A DNA stretch of 64,000 nt from Phylloscopus collybita. Lineage: Eukaryota > Chordata > Aves > Passeriformes > Phylloscopidae. Both the position numbers and the translations under genes were made by a program. Location: positions 806,001-870,000 of the forward strand of contig JAJNNQ010000078.1 in the NCBI GenBank assembly GCA_027886175.1, in the 5' to 3' direction. Below are positions 34,479-45,353 of this stretch, piece after piece; within the stretch, counting starts at the first letter, position 1; each line of letters opens with the position of its first letter. The notes below the pieces were generated by a model. It worked only from the letters and a program-made list of their open reading frames with translations, did no database searches and was not told where the DNA came from.

Positions 34479-36239
34479 ATGTGGTCTAGCTTTCCCTGGT
34501 TTGGGTGGCACGTGGTGGTGGCTGTATTTCTGCCATTTGCTACTCCTTATGTTAATATGGGTCCTATGACTAAGGCTACTGTGGCGGGCATTCAGTTTGT
34601 TTTGTGGATTAATAAGGTGAGAAATTCATGGATTTTTAACTTCCTCTGGAAAGCAAGCACATGGATTCATAGCTATCATAGGCTAACTCTGTGCTTCTGG
34701 GGTTACTTTAACAATGGTACCTATTGTAAGGAAATGGCACCGGGGGAAATTTTCTCCCAGCCCTTCACACAGTTTTTTGGGTCCACCCCACCAGTTTTTG
34801 AAGGGTTGAAATCTCTGAGTGCTAATGATATCATACAGTGGCTGGTGTTGCTGGTATGCCTGTTCTGTTTGGCATTCAGAGATAAGGGGAAATTGGCCTG
34901 GGTAAGCACCTTAATAAGTACCCCAGAGAATAAGAATGCAGCCCAAGAGTCCGCTCCTGCCCCACAGCCTGCCTCAGAGATAAACCACCCGGTTTGGGTG
35001 GGGGCTCTGATTAAGGAGATGCAAGAAAAGATGAGCCAGATGCTGAGGGAGTACATCTCCCCAGTTAGTGGGAAATCCTTCCCCTGCCCTGACAAAAGAG
35101 AGCCTGATGGTGCAGCAATGAAACCCACAGAGATTACAACTGCTCAGGTCCCAGCTGAACCACAGGGGCAGTCACAGCCAGCGGCAGTTGCCCCTGTGGA
35201 AACAAAGAAATCTAAGGTGAAAACAGCAAACCCAGACAATAAGAAAGGAGGGCCCTCACAACCTGCAGGGGAATCACATGTTCAGATCATCACCGAGTCC
35301 CTGTCGTATGAAAGTCTCCGTAACCTGCAAAAAGATATCGTACGGCGGGGGCGTGAGGCTTACACAGCCTGGCTACTTCGGGTTTGGGACCTCATGGGTA
35401 CTGGTGTGCAATTGGACAGTGGTGAGGCAAGGAATTTGGGACCCTTGACCCAGGACTCAGGTATAAATCAGGTATTTGTAAGAGAGCCAGGACCCCTTTC
35501 CCTTTGGGAGCGGCTTTTAATGAGTGTGAGAGAGAGATTTATCCACAAAGAAAGAATGCAGGAGCACCACCATAGAATGCGCTGGAAAACTCTGGAGGAA
35601 GGGATCCAACAGCTGAGGGAAGTGGCGGTGCTGGAGGTACTTTTTGGGAGGAGTGGACAGCATGATAATGACCCTGACAAGGTTAAATGCACAGGGCAGA
35701 TGTTGTGGAATCTGGCAAATCTAGGGCCATCTCAGTACACCACCTTTATTGCAACAATTAATGCTGAGGACAATCGAGAGACAGTGGGGTCTGTTGCCAA
35801 TAAGCTTAGGAATTATGAAAGTATGATCAATGGCCCGATGCAGGCTCATATCTCTGCCGTGGTTAAAGAACTCAAAGAAGAGATAAGGGGGGTGAGGGAG
35901 GAGATGAGGACAAACAGTTCCAGTGTGGCACCAGTGCGAGTCACAGGCCCCAGAGTTAGAGCCCAACGACCCCCAGCTCGAGAGAGAGGGTACACCCCAA
36001 GAGCTGACCTGTGGTTTTATCTGCGTGACCATGGGGAAGACATGGGAATGTGGGATGGGAAACCCACTTCTGTCCTGGCAGCACGGGTGCGTGAGCTCAA
36101 GGAGAGGAACAATCACCAAGGGGGATCTACGAAAATGAAAGTAGCCTCAGCCTCCTATAACCAAGCTGCCAATGCTGTGTTGAATCCCCTTGAAGGAACC
36201 TCTAGTATGTATGCTCAGGAAGGGGATAACCAGTGCTAG
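34479..36239 (+). CDS. gag: ERVL gag, intact (586 aa)
   Basis: Structural polyprotein of the ERVL. ATG at 34479 is preferred over an upstream non-ATG opening because the copy at 53184 starts at the same codon. The N-terminal ~150 residues are strongly hydrophobic in places (WHVVVAVFLPFATPYV; IIQWLVLLVCLFCLAF), followed by a Pro/Lys-rich linker, a charged helical region with RERF..EHHHRM, and a basic C-terminus. No CCHC knuckle was seen. The frame ends in TAG at 36237-36239, inside a hairpin; pol continues in the same frame. Confidence 0.85.
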   Translation: MWSSFPWFGWHVVVAVFLPFATPYVNMGPMTKATVAGIQFVLWINKVRNSWIFNFLWKASTWIHSYHRLTLCFWGYFNNGTYCKEMAPGEIFSQPFTQFFGSTPPVFEGLKSLSANDIIQWLVLLVCLFCLAFRDKGKLAWVSTLISTPENKNAAQESAPAPQPASEINHPVWVGALIKEMQEKMSQMLREYISPVSGKSFPCPDKREPDGAAMKPTEITTAQVPAEPQGQSQPAAVAPVETKKSKVKTANPDNKKGGPSQPAGESHVQIITESLSYESLRNLQKDIVRRGREAYTAWLLRVWDLMGTGVQLDSGEARNLGPLTQDSGINQVFVREPGPLSLWERLLMSVRERFIHKERMQEHHHRMRWKTLEEGIQQLREVAVLEVLFGRSGQHDNDPDKVKCTGQMLWNLANLGPSQYTTFIATINAEDNRETVGSVANKLRNYESMINGPMQAHISAVVKELKEEIRGVREEMRTNSSSVAPVRVTGPRVRAQRPPARERGYTPRADLWFYLRDHGEDMGMWDGKPTSVLAARVRELKERNNHQGGSTKMKVASASYNQAANAVLNPLEGTSSMYAQEGDNQC

Positions 36240-36256
36240 AGGGGCCCTGCCTCTAG
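36236..36256 (+). promoter_or_regulatory. Hairpin over the gag stop codon (candidate readthrough element)
   Basis: CTAGAGG-GGCCCTG-CCTCTAG: a perfect 7-bp stem with a 7-nt loop; the TAG of gag is bases 2-4. The same element is kept at 23995-24015 and, with outer pairs changed, at 56497-56514. Confidence 0.6.
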
Positions 36257-39200
36257 CCAGGTAGAGGAAAGGGATAATCGGATCTATTGGACTGTGTGGA
36301 TCCGATGGCCTGGCACATCTGACCCACAAAAATACACGGCTTTGGTTGACACTGGTGCCCAATGTACCCTGATGCCATCAGGGTATGTAGGAACAGAACC
36401 CATTTCTATTTCTGGGGTGACAGGAGGGTCCCAGCAGCTGACTGTAGTGGAAGCCGAAGTGAGTTTAACTGGGAATGGGTGGCAGAAACACCCCATTGTG
36501 ACTGGCCCAGAGGCCCCGTGCATCCTCGGCATAGACTATCTCAGAAATGGATATTTCAAAGACCCAAAGGGATATCGTTGGGCTTTTGGAGTAGCTGCTG
36601 TAGAGACGGAAGAGATCAAACAACTGAATACCTTGCCTGGTCTCTCAGATGACCCTTCTGCTGTGGGACTGCTAAGAGTTGAAGAACAACAGGTACCAAT
36701 TGCCACAGCAACAGTGCACCGTCGGCAATACCGCACTGACAGAGACTCTGTGACCCCGATCCATGAGATGATTCGTAAACTGGAGAGCCAAGGGGTGGTC
36801 AGTAAGGCTCATTCGCCTTTTAACAGCCCCATCTGGCCTGTGCGTAAGCCCAGTGGGGAATGGAGACTGACAGTGGATTACCGGGGTCTGAATGAGGTCA
36901 CACCACCACTGAGCGCTGCTGTGCCAGACATGTTGGAGTTGCAGTATGAGCTGGAGTCCAAGGCAGCAAAGTGGTACGCGACCATTGACATTGCCAATGC
37001 CTTCTTCTCCATTCCTGTGGCAGCAGAGTGCAGACCCCAGTTTGCTTTCACCTGGAGGGGTGTGCAGTACACCTGGAATCGGCTGCCCCAGGGGTGGAAG
37101 CACAGTCCCACCATCTGCCATGGACTGATCCAGGATGCACTGGAAAAGGGTGAGGCTCCGGACCATCTACAGTACATAGATGACATCATTGTGTGGGGGA
37201 ACACGGCAATGGAAGTCTTTGAGAAAGGAGAGAAGATCATCCAAATTCTCCTGGAAGCCGGTTTTGCCATCAAGAAGAGCAAAGTCAAGGGACCTGCCCA
37301 AGAGATCCAGTTCCTGGGAGTGAAGTGGCAAGATGGACGGCGTCAGATTCCCACTGAGGTCATCAATAAGATCACTGCCATGTCCCCACCAACCAACAAG
37401 AAGGAAACACAAGCTTTCCTAGGGGCCATTGGCTTTTGGAGGATGCACATCCCTGAGTACAGTCAGATTGTGAGCCCTCTCTACCTGGTTACCCGCAAGA
37501 AGAACGATTTCCACTGGGGCCCTGAACAGCAACACGCCTTTGCCCAGATCAAGCAGGAGATCGCTCATGCGGTAGCCCTTGGCCCAGTCAGGACGGGACC
37601 AGAGGTAAAGAACGTGCTCTACTCTGCAGCTGGGAGCCATGGTCTGTCCTGGAGCCTGTGGCAGAAGGTGCCAGGTGAGACTCGAGGCCGGCCACTGGGA
37701 TTCTGGAGCCGAAGCTACAGAGGGTCTGAAGCCAACTACACTCCCACAGAGAAGGAGATCTTGGCCGCCTACGAAGGAGTTCAAGCTGCCTCAGAGGTGA
37801 TTGGCACTGAAGCACAACTCCTCCTGGCACCCCGACTACCGGTGCTGGGGTGGATGTTTAAAGGAAAGGTTCCCTCCACCCACCATGCCACCGATGCTAC
37901 ATGGAGCAAATGGATCGCCCTCATCACTCAGCGCGCCCGTATTGGTAACCCGAATCGCCCTGGGATTTTGGAAGTAATCACCAACTGGCCAGAAGCTGAG
38001 AACTTCAGTCTCACTGACGAAGAAGAACAAGTAACCCGGGCTGAAGAAGCTCCACCATACAACCAACTGCCAGCAGAAGAAACACGCTACGCTCTTTTCA
38101 CTGATGGTTCCTGTCGCATCGTAGGGATGAACCGGAAGTGGAAAGCAGCCGTATGGAGCCCCACAAGACAAGTTGCACACGCCACTGAAGGAGAAGGTGG
38201 GTCAAGCCAGCTTGCTGAACTCAAAGCTGTTCAATTGGCCCTGGACATTGCTGAAAGAGAGAAGTGGCCGAAGCTCTACCTCTACACTGATTCGTGGATG
38301 GTGGCTAATGCTCTGTGGGGCTGGCTGGAAAGGTGGAAAAAAGCCAACTGGCAGCGTAGGGGAAAACCAATCTGGGCTGCTGATGAGTGGAAGGACATTG
38401 CCATCAGGGTAGGGAAACTACCTGTGAAAGTCCGTCATGTGGATGCCCATGTCCCCAAGAGTCGGGCTAATGAGGAGCACCGGAACAACGAGCAAGTAGA
38501 TCAAGCTGCGAGGATAAAGGTATCCAAGGTAGACTTGGATTGGCAACACAAGGGAGAGTTGTTCCTAGCTCGGTGGGCCCATGATGCTTCAGGTCATCAG
38601 GGCAGAGATGCCACCTATAAGTGGGCACGAGACCGAGGGGTGGATCTAACCATGAACAGTATTTCACAGGTTATCCACGACTGTGAGACGTGTGCTGCCA
38701 TCAAGCAGGCCAAGCGGGTGAAGCCCCTCTGGTACGGTGGACGGTGGTCCAAGTACAAGTATGGGGAGGCCTGGCAGATTGATTACATCACACTGCCCCA
38801 AACCCGCCAAGGCAAGCGCTACGTGCTGACCATGGTGGAAGCCACCACTGGGTGGCTGGAGACCTATCCTGTGCCTCATGCCACCGCCCGGAACACCATC
38901 CTGGGCCTGGAAAAACAAGTCCTGTGGAGACATGGCACCCCTGAGAGAATTGAGTCAGACAACGGGACTCATTTCAAGAACAGCCTCATAAACACCTGGG
39001 CTAAGGAACACGGCATTGAATGGATATATCACATCCCTTATCATGCACCAGCTGCCGGGAAAGTTGAACGGTGCAATGGACTGCTTAAGACCACCCTGAA
39101 AGCACTTGGCGGGGGGACCTTCAGAAATTGGGAAGTGAACTTAGCAAAGGCCACCTGGATGGTCAACACCCGAGGGTCTATTAATCGAGCTGGTCCTGCC

Positions 39201-39422
39201 CAGTCTACCCCTTTGCACACAGTGGATGGAGACAAAGTCCCTGTAGTACATATGAGAGGTATCTTAGGAAAGACTGTTTGGGTAAACCCCACCTTGGGCA
39301 AAGGTGAACCCACCCGTGGGATTGTTTTTGCTCAAGGACCTGGTAACACTTGGTGGGTAATGCAGAAAGATGGGAAAACCAGTTGTGTACCACAGGAAAA
39401 CCTAATCCTAAGTGAGAACTGA
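36240..39422 (+). CDS. pol: ERVL pol, intact (protease, RT, RNase H, integrase)
   Basis: Open without interruption from the codon after the gag TAG to TGA at 39420-39422. Order: protease (VDTGAQC, ~36347), RT with QYIDDIIVW (~37171), RNase H (FTDGSC ~38098; YTDSW ~38284), integrase with HHCC zinc region (HDASGH ... CETC, 38580-38695), then the three acidic core residues (WQIDY, ESDNGTH, KVERCNG). All catalytic motifs are present. There is no own ATG at the start, so translation would need readthrough or another mechanism. No env follows, as usual for ERVL. Confidence 0.92.
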   Translation, partial: RGPASSQVEERDNRIYWTVWIRWPGTSDPQKYTALVDTGAQCTLMPSGYVGTEPISISGVTGGSQQLTVVEAEVSLTGNGWQKHPIVTGPEAPCILGIDYLRNGYFKDPKGYRWAFGVAAVETEEIKQLNTLPGLSDDPSAVGLLRVEEQQVPIATATVHRRQYRTDRDSVTPIHEMIRKLESQGVVSKAHSPFNSPIWPVRKPSGEWRLTVDYRGLNEVTPPLSAAVPDMLELQYELESKAAKWYATIDIANAFFSIPVAAECRPQFAFTWRGVQYTWNRLPQGWKHSPTICHGLIQDALEKGEAPDHLQYIDDIIVWGNTAMEVFEKGEKIIQILLEAGFAIKKSKVKGPAQEIQFLGVKWQDGRRQIPTEVINKITAMSPPTNKKETQAFLGAIGFWRMHIPEYSQIVSPLYLVTRKKNDFHWGPEQQHAFAQIKQEIAHAVALGPVRTGPEVKNVLYSAAGSHGLSWSLWQKVPGETRGRPLGFWSRSYRGSEANYTPTEKEILAAYEGVQAASEVIGTEAQLLLAPRLPVLGWMFKGKVPSTHHATDATWSKWIALITQRARIGNPNRPGILEVITNWPEAENFSLTDEEEQVTRAEEAPPYNQLPAEETRYALFTDGSCRIVGMNRKWKAAVWSPTRQVAHATEGEGGSSQLAELKAVQLALDIAEREKWPKLYLYTDSWMVANALWGWLERWKKANWQRRGKPIWAADEWKDIAIRVGKLPVKVRHVDAHVPKSRANEEHRNNEQVDQAARIKVSKVDLDWQHKGELFLARWAHDASGHQGRDATYKWARDRGVDLTMNSISQVIHDCETCAAIKQAKRVKPLWYGGRWSKYKYGEAWQIDYITLPQTRQGKRYVLTMVEATTGWLETYPVPHATARNTILGLEKQVLWRHGTPERIESDNGTHFKNSLINTWAKEHGIEWIYHIPYHAPAAGKVERCNGLLKTTLKALGGGTFRNWEVNLAKATWMVNTRGSINRAGPAQSTPLHTVDGDKVPVVHMRGILGKTVWVNPTLGKGEPTRGIVFAQGPGNTWWVMQKDGKTSCVPQENLILSEN

Positions 39423-39484
39423 GTGTGAGGGTTCATTCTGTATAGTGGAGTTTATTAATTTAGGTATGATACAGATGGTAATAG

Positions 39485-39500
39485 AATAAGGGGTGGATAA
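39485..39500 (+). other. ERVL polypurine-tract candidate
   Basis: AATAAGGGGTGGATAA directly before the 3' LTR. Purine-rich but imperfect. Confidence 0.45.
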
Positions 39501-40257
39501 TGTTCTGGGTTGTGGAGCCGGGTTTTGTATATTCTATTTACATCTGTTTTGAGGCCTGATGACCCACCTTGATAGGCCATTGTTACCTTCCCCAGCCTGT
39601 GCGGTGCATTTGCATTTCTATACATCTCATGCCCTGGCGGTGGGGGTGGGGGGGAGGGGGGGGGTGGCCGGGGGTTGGCGGTTCGGCCCTGCTGCAGGAG
39701 TGGTTCTGCCCTGCTGCAGGAGTGGTTCGGCCCTGCTGCAGGAGTGGTTCGGCCCTGCTGCAGGAGTGGTTCGGCCCTGCTGCAGGAGCGGGGGGCTCGG
39801 CGCTTCCTTCGCGGCGGTGTGGGAAGAGCTTCTTCGTCTCCTGTGCTCGTGATCCTGTCTCCCTCCTGGCCGTCCCTGAACCGGTTTCTTCGCAGAATCA
39901 TCTCTGCTCCAACAGGATCACGTCTGCCACTCCAGAAGCGTTTGGACTGTTTACGTTCGGACTGTTATCAACATCCTGAATCACAGGGTCAGATTGAAAC
40001 TCTGACTTTGTCAGGGTTTTCTTCTAAAATTATTGTTTATTTGTTTATTTGTTTGGTTAGTTGGGTGGTTTTGTTTCCTATCATATTTGTATTGTTAATA
40101 CCTCCTAGTAAAGAACTGTTATTCCTATTCCCAACATTTTTGCCTGAGAGCCCTTGATTGCAAAATTATAATTCGTCGGGGTGCGAGGGGTTGGTATTCT
40201 CCATCCTAGGGGAACCTCAGTTTCCCTGGCAGATACCTGTCTTTCCAAACCAAGACA
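39501..40257 (+). mobile_element. ERVL 3' LTR (757 bp)
   Basis: Same length and, as far as read, the same sequence as the 5' LTR, including the five 22-bp repeats and the G-run. It is followed by the CCCAT duplication. Confidence 0.93.
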
Positions 40258-40262
40258 CCCAT

Positions 40263-40633
40263 TCTAAATTCTTTGGTGTTTAAAAGTCTTGGTGTTACAT
40301 ATTTACATAAGCTAATGCATGATTCACATATTCATTTTGGTTTCAAGTCCCCCCTAAGCATAAAAGTTAACTTTGAGGCTCCACAAAGTCCAGATGTAAT
40401 GTTGTAAATCTGTCTTCTGGAGATTTAGATCTCAAAGGCTTAATTGTTTCTTATCAGAAATCTTTAGTTCAGGAATTTCAGACATCTCTTCTGTCTTCTA
40501 TCTGAAAATATACCTCCATTACATTTTAAATTCTACAAATAAAAGAAAATACAGTGCAGCCTTCTTACATTATATGCATAACATTCATTTCAATATTTGC
40601 GAAAAGCCAACTCTAAAATATGCATTTATAACA
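40263..40633 (-). mobile_element. 3' LTR of class I provirus, proximal piece
   Basis: Resumes at TCTAAATTCTTTGG after the ERVL and ends ...GCATTTATAACA (LTR start TGTTATAAATGC on the minus strand). Matches 47129-47508. Confidence 0.8.
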
Positions 40634-40660
40634 AATTTCCTCCTCTTCCTTTTTATCAGT
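40634..40660 (-). other. Polypurine tract of class I provirus
   Basis: Minus strand AAAAAGGAAGAGGAGGAAAT directly before the LTR start. Confidence 0.6.
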
Positions 40661-43580
40661 TATTTGGCTTGAGCAATACTCTATTAACTTTGTTTCTTTG
40701 GTACTGTTTTAGATGCAGTTATTTCAAGATTTATAGATATTCGTAATATTTGCTCAATTTGGGTTATAACAACAATTAGCCAAAAAAATTAGTTTGGATA
40801 ATACTTAGGTTATCATTTTGCCAATATTTTGAAATACAAAAGAGTGAGTGATAAATAGAGGTTTAAGTCTTAACTTATATCCCCACCTGACCAGGTCTTA
40901 TAGGATTGCAGCCTATAAACCGGTGTTATGATTCTTCTCGGTGGCAGACAGAGGTTTTTGACCTTGCCCTCTTAGTTTCTTATCACCTTCTTTTGTTAAT
41001 TTCTAGGCAAATCATAACTGTAGTTTTTTGGGTTTGTTTTGTTTTGGTGTTTTTTTGTGGTTTTTTTTTTTGGGGGGGGGGGTTGGGTTGTTTTTTTTTT
41101 ATTATTTACTGTTTTCCAATTTTTTTTTGCTCAATAGGCACTAGTAGTTTTTATCTACAAGAATACTTATCTTTTAAAGTTTTAAAGATCAGTTACAAAG
41201 CTTAAAATTAAAATAGCTGCATCTTCAACTTGATCAGTCAATGTACTGACTTTTTGTATAATCATGTAAATTAGGGTATTATTATTTTCTTTAGGAAATT
41301 CCTTTTAATACCATTTACACTTTTTAATGTAACAACGCCTTTTTACCCTTTTTGAGTTACAATTTGGATTGAGGGTTAGGTTTACAAGAAATCTAAAAAG
41401 AAATTTACTTAGTGACAAAGATAGCTTAACTACAAAATATATGACAGTTGCAGGCTGTGTTAATACAAGTGGGGGAAAATAGAGAACTTCAGAGGCTGCC
41501 AACCACTGGGGTATCCCTGAGCATGTCTGAAAGCAGATCAGGATGGAGCTGACTTTGCTGTGATTAATCTCAGGAATATTGACAGACTGCAAGAGGGTGA
41601 AGTATAGGGAAAAACTTAGAATCAGCTTCAATTCTACTAGAGAGGATGGTGTCCATTACATTTTAGGGTCTTCTTGTTTTTGTCTCATATCAGCTATTCT
41701 GCTAAATTAGGTAACGCCCTGGGCTTCTCTCCCATGGAGGTTTTACTCGTCTGTTCAGCGTGAGCCCCCCCAGAAACAGAAGTCTCCTTCTCTGGGTCAG
41801 AGGGGCTGAGTCGCTGCCCTTCTCTCTGTCACAAGTGACCCCAAATGCCCAGGCCAAGCAAGGACATTCAGTGCCTTGTGATGGGATGGGGAGCAGGTGG
41901 AAAGGACTGAGTGAGGAGGTGACAGCCAGAGAAAAATCTGTGGGCTGTGAGCCTGAAACCTGTGTCCTTTTGCTCAGGGAAAGGTACAGAGAGGAATCTG
42001 GTGACAAGAAAACATAAAACTTTGAAATATGAGGAGGACAAACTGATGTCTGATTTTGCTCCCCTTGCTTAGTAGGGGATGTAACACCAGCATCATCAGC
42101 CTGCCAAACCCAAGAGGCTGGGTCGCTCTCGAGGTGACGGTCGGGCTGGGGCTGCCCACGACCAAGGCACCTTATCCTCAGCATGAGCACACAGTGCCAC
42201 AGACCAAGCTACGCCCAGGCTACATCTTTTTCTCATGCAGAAAATCTACCTTCTAGGAGGATTTGGCTTTTGCAGAGCACCAGAAGCATCATTAGCCAAC
42301 CTTGGGGCAACTTCTGCCAAACTTGGTCACCTTTCAGTCTCGTCAGAAAGCACCATACTCAGCACTGGACAGATACCAACAGTGTAGCTGTGAATTTAGT
42401 GTGATGGACGTGTCCTGAGTGCACCTGGACATGTTGGATGTAAGGATCCTTTACAAAGTGATATAGATGACATCAACAAATTTAGATTCATTATCTTACT
42501 GAATTTCTAGCTGTAAAAAGAGAAGCTGGGCTGTGATATTTTCTTAAAAATAAATTGTAGCAGCTTCATCACAAAGACATTTAGGAAATAATCCAATTGT
42601 TGAAGATATTCTATAGAAATGTAAGTTACTTAAATGTAAGTTCTTTTCCCCCACTCATAGCAAAGCCTGAATTGGGAGGTGGAGGAACAAGTAACTTTCT
42701 GAGCTTTTGTACAAAACTGCCTGGCTCGCCATGCTCTACGTTTTAACTTCACCATTTGCAATAGTCATTCACATTGTTGTAAAAGAAGCAACATGCTACA
42801 AAACCAGACTTAGAATATCTTACACATAACCTGCATCAGAACTAACGACCTTAAAGCGGACAGAATGGAAGAGACCTGGATCTGTGAGTGCAATAAGGAA
42901 TTCTTGGCACAGCCCCTCCGCTCTGTTTTCCTTTCTGCAGATCTGCTGTGCTGCACCTCCCAGAGGTGTGGCAGCACCGTGCCAATGTGTGAGTGCAGGA
43001 CCAGGAAACAGCCTCACACGAGCTTTGGGGTGATGCTAAAGGGAACAGCAGTTCAGTGAGGACAGAGAGCTTGAGCTTGGAGCTGTTGCGTGTCCACAGC
43101 CCCTTCCCCTCACTGCTGCCCGTGTGCTCAGGGAGTTCTCCACTGTGCAGGGGAAGCTGCTGCTGAGCTCCAGGATGGGCAAGTGCACGGTCCATCCTCA
43201 GAAACAATTCCTCTGGCAGTTCAGCTTGGTTTAATTTCTTTAATCCTTTCCTCAGCTTGCCTGGGAGTGGGATCTGTTCCAAAGGTCAGGAGGTGGAGGA
43301 CGGCTTGCAGGCAGATGAAGGTCTCTGCCATGACCTGAGTCAGGTCCTCTTGAGCCCCTGAGGCAGGATCAGGTTTGCAGTTTCAGTTGTCCGTCATAAC
43401 GTGGCTTCAGTTGTTTGTGATACCTGAAAAAATATTCTCCTTGTTGTGGTTAAAGAACTGTTCTTTCTATTTTTACAATTGTGATATCCTACTTCTTTAA
43501 CACTAGTTTCCCTTTACTTCATAAACAGCAGTTTCATAATTTAAACATTGTCTGATAGGGTGTCACTTTTAACTTGGACT
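40661..43580 (-). other. Interior of class I provirus, env/pol side, not resolved
   Basis: Only short broken frames on the minus strand (41305-41631, 41702-42190, 42851-43282) that I cannot assign to a known protein. Includes a G/T homopolymer stretch at 41030-41105. Possibly decayed env, or host sequence captured or inserted. Confidence 0.35.
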
Positions 43581-44339
43581 CAAAGTAAACAAAAAACAAA
43601 AACCTCATATCTTACTTGTGGCTTTTTGGGTATAAATTTTGCAAAAATCCACATTCCCTTTTTTTCTCTTTTATTATTACACCTCTTAAATACTCAACTC
43701 CTTTTTATCAATCACTGAAATCACTACAACTCTCTTCACTTCAATTTTGCTTCTCGAAACTATTAAGCTACTTCTCTTCCATTTTTCTTTTTCTTCCAAT
43801 AGTTTCCTCTTGGCATTTCATAGTCACTTCTAATGCCCTCAAAACCTCTGAAGCTTCCTAAGACTTCTAAAATTCAACACCAGCCTGCAAAAAACCTTAA
43901 AAAGCCTTTGAAAATTCTCAGAAATAAACTCTCTTTAGTGTATAAAATTGCCTTAATTATTTCTAAAGTTATGCACATTTCAACATATACCACACTTCAA
44001 CACTACCTTTTTTTTTTTGCAAAACTTTCTCACAAACCATCAACACGTCTTTTCCTTCCTTAAAAGAATTTTAACTGTTAGAAACTTTTACAACTCTTAT
44101 TAACATTCTTAAATTCTTCTTCAATAAACTTCTAAAGCATAAAACAAATTCCAGCATTCTCCTCTCTGCAAAACCTTCAGACCAACCACCAATATATACT
44201 TCTTCTAGAAAACCTCTGAACTACCTTTCTGATACAATCTATGTTTTTTAGCAATGCTTCCAAAAAAAACTTCCTTTTTTTTTTTAACAAAAACTTTAAA
44301 CTTGACACTTTTTACTATTTTAAAAATATTTTACTTATT
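43581..44339 (-). other. Provirus interior with low G on the plus strand
   Basis: AT-rich, no ORF, expected to hold the start of pol but no RT motif could be read. GA dinucleotides remain, so it lacks the editing signature of 54-61 kb. Confidence 0.35.
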
Positions 44340-44783
44340 TCACATTCTTGTGATTTCTTTGTAATACCAGATTTTTGTTTGCTTAAAAATTAAAATATCT
44401 TTTCCTAGCAGGTTAACGCTTATCTCCGAAATCAATAACACATCTCCTATCCAAATTCTAGTTTTGTTTTCAATTATTACATTTTTAATGACAGGAATTG
44501 TAAAACTTTTTCCTTTTTCTCCTGATAATTTTACAGTGTCTTTGCCTACACTATAACCTGTGGGAACATTCGATAGGCGTGTCTTATTAGCATCTGTATC
44601 TATAAAAAATCTTCGTTTTTCTTTTTGGGGACCTATTTTTAAAATGATTTCAGATTTTAAATGGCATTCGCCCTTGTTTAAAAGAAAGCCTTTTGCGGCT
44701 GCAGAAGGCGTCGTTACCAAGGGAGCGCTTGCCGGGGCTGATGCAGCCGGAGGGGTCCGGGCAGCGGGGGATGGATCCTCCAA
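44340..44783 (-). pseudogene. Retroviral protease fragment of class I provirus
   Basis: Minus frame with ILKIGPQKEKRRFFIDTDANK, where the catalytic DTG reads DTD, then VLLISEISVNLLGKDIL, the typical LLG-D end of a retroviral protease. Inactive as read. Confidence 0.75.
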
Positions 44784-45353
44784 GGGAGCGGGCGTGCGGG
44801 ATCTTTTGCCGGAACCGCTGCCGGGACAGCGCTTTCCGGCGGGAATTCGATGGGGGCGTGGATCACAGGAGCCGCAGCCGTGAAGGGCTGAACAGCCCGA
44901 GGCACAGCAGCGGGGGCGGGCGGAACGAGTGCAGATGGGGGCGGCCGCCGGCAGGCGGGCCGGAGCGGGCGGGAAGGTTTAACAGGAGCGGGGCAGAAAA
45001 CCGCGGGGGTGCTGGGGCGGCAGGAACCGACACGGGCCGAGGCTGCGATGTTACAGGGGCTGGGGCGGACCGGGCTCTGGCAAGCGGCAGCGTGGCCAGC
45101 GCCGTGGCAGCGCCGGCGGGGCCGCCAGCAGAGGCTGTGGGGGGGGCAGGGACAGGCAGCCCCGTGAGAAGGGACAGCAGCGCCGGGCAGCGGGACCGCC
45201 CCCCCGGGCACAAAGGGCGCGGGCTGCAGGGGCCAGCGGGGGTCCCTGCGACCAAACTCCAGCCTCCCTCCCCCCCTCCCCCTGCTTGCTCCATCCTCAT
45301 TGTCTTTGTTATGCCCGACTTTTTCCGTCCTTTGCTTTACTTGCTTAGAATCC
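44784..45353 (-). pseudogene. gag C-terminal part of class I provirus
   Basis: Pro/Ala/Arg-rich, GC-rich minus frames immediately upstream of protease, as in gag. It continues beyond the solo LTR at 45973. Confidence 0.5.

Larger units (their letters stand above)
33632..40257 (+). mobile_element. Full-length young ERVL provirus
   Basis: LTR-PBS-gag-pol-LTR, 6626 bp, 5-bp target duplication, no env, both ORFs open and LTRs apparently identical. Inserted in the 3' LTR of the class I provirus. The identity implies recent insertion. Confidence 0.93.

Noticed and set aside
43581..44339. Second candidate hypermutated region (low G on plus strand)
   Set aside because: GA and some GG dinucleotides persist and no intact homologue is in the window to align, so composition alone is not enough.
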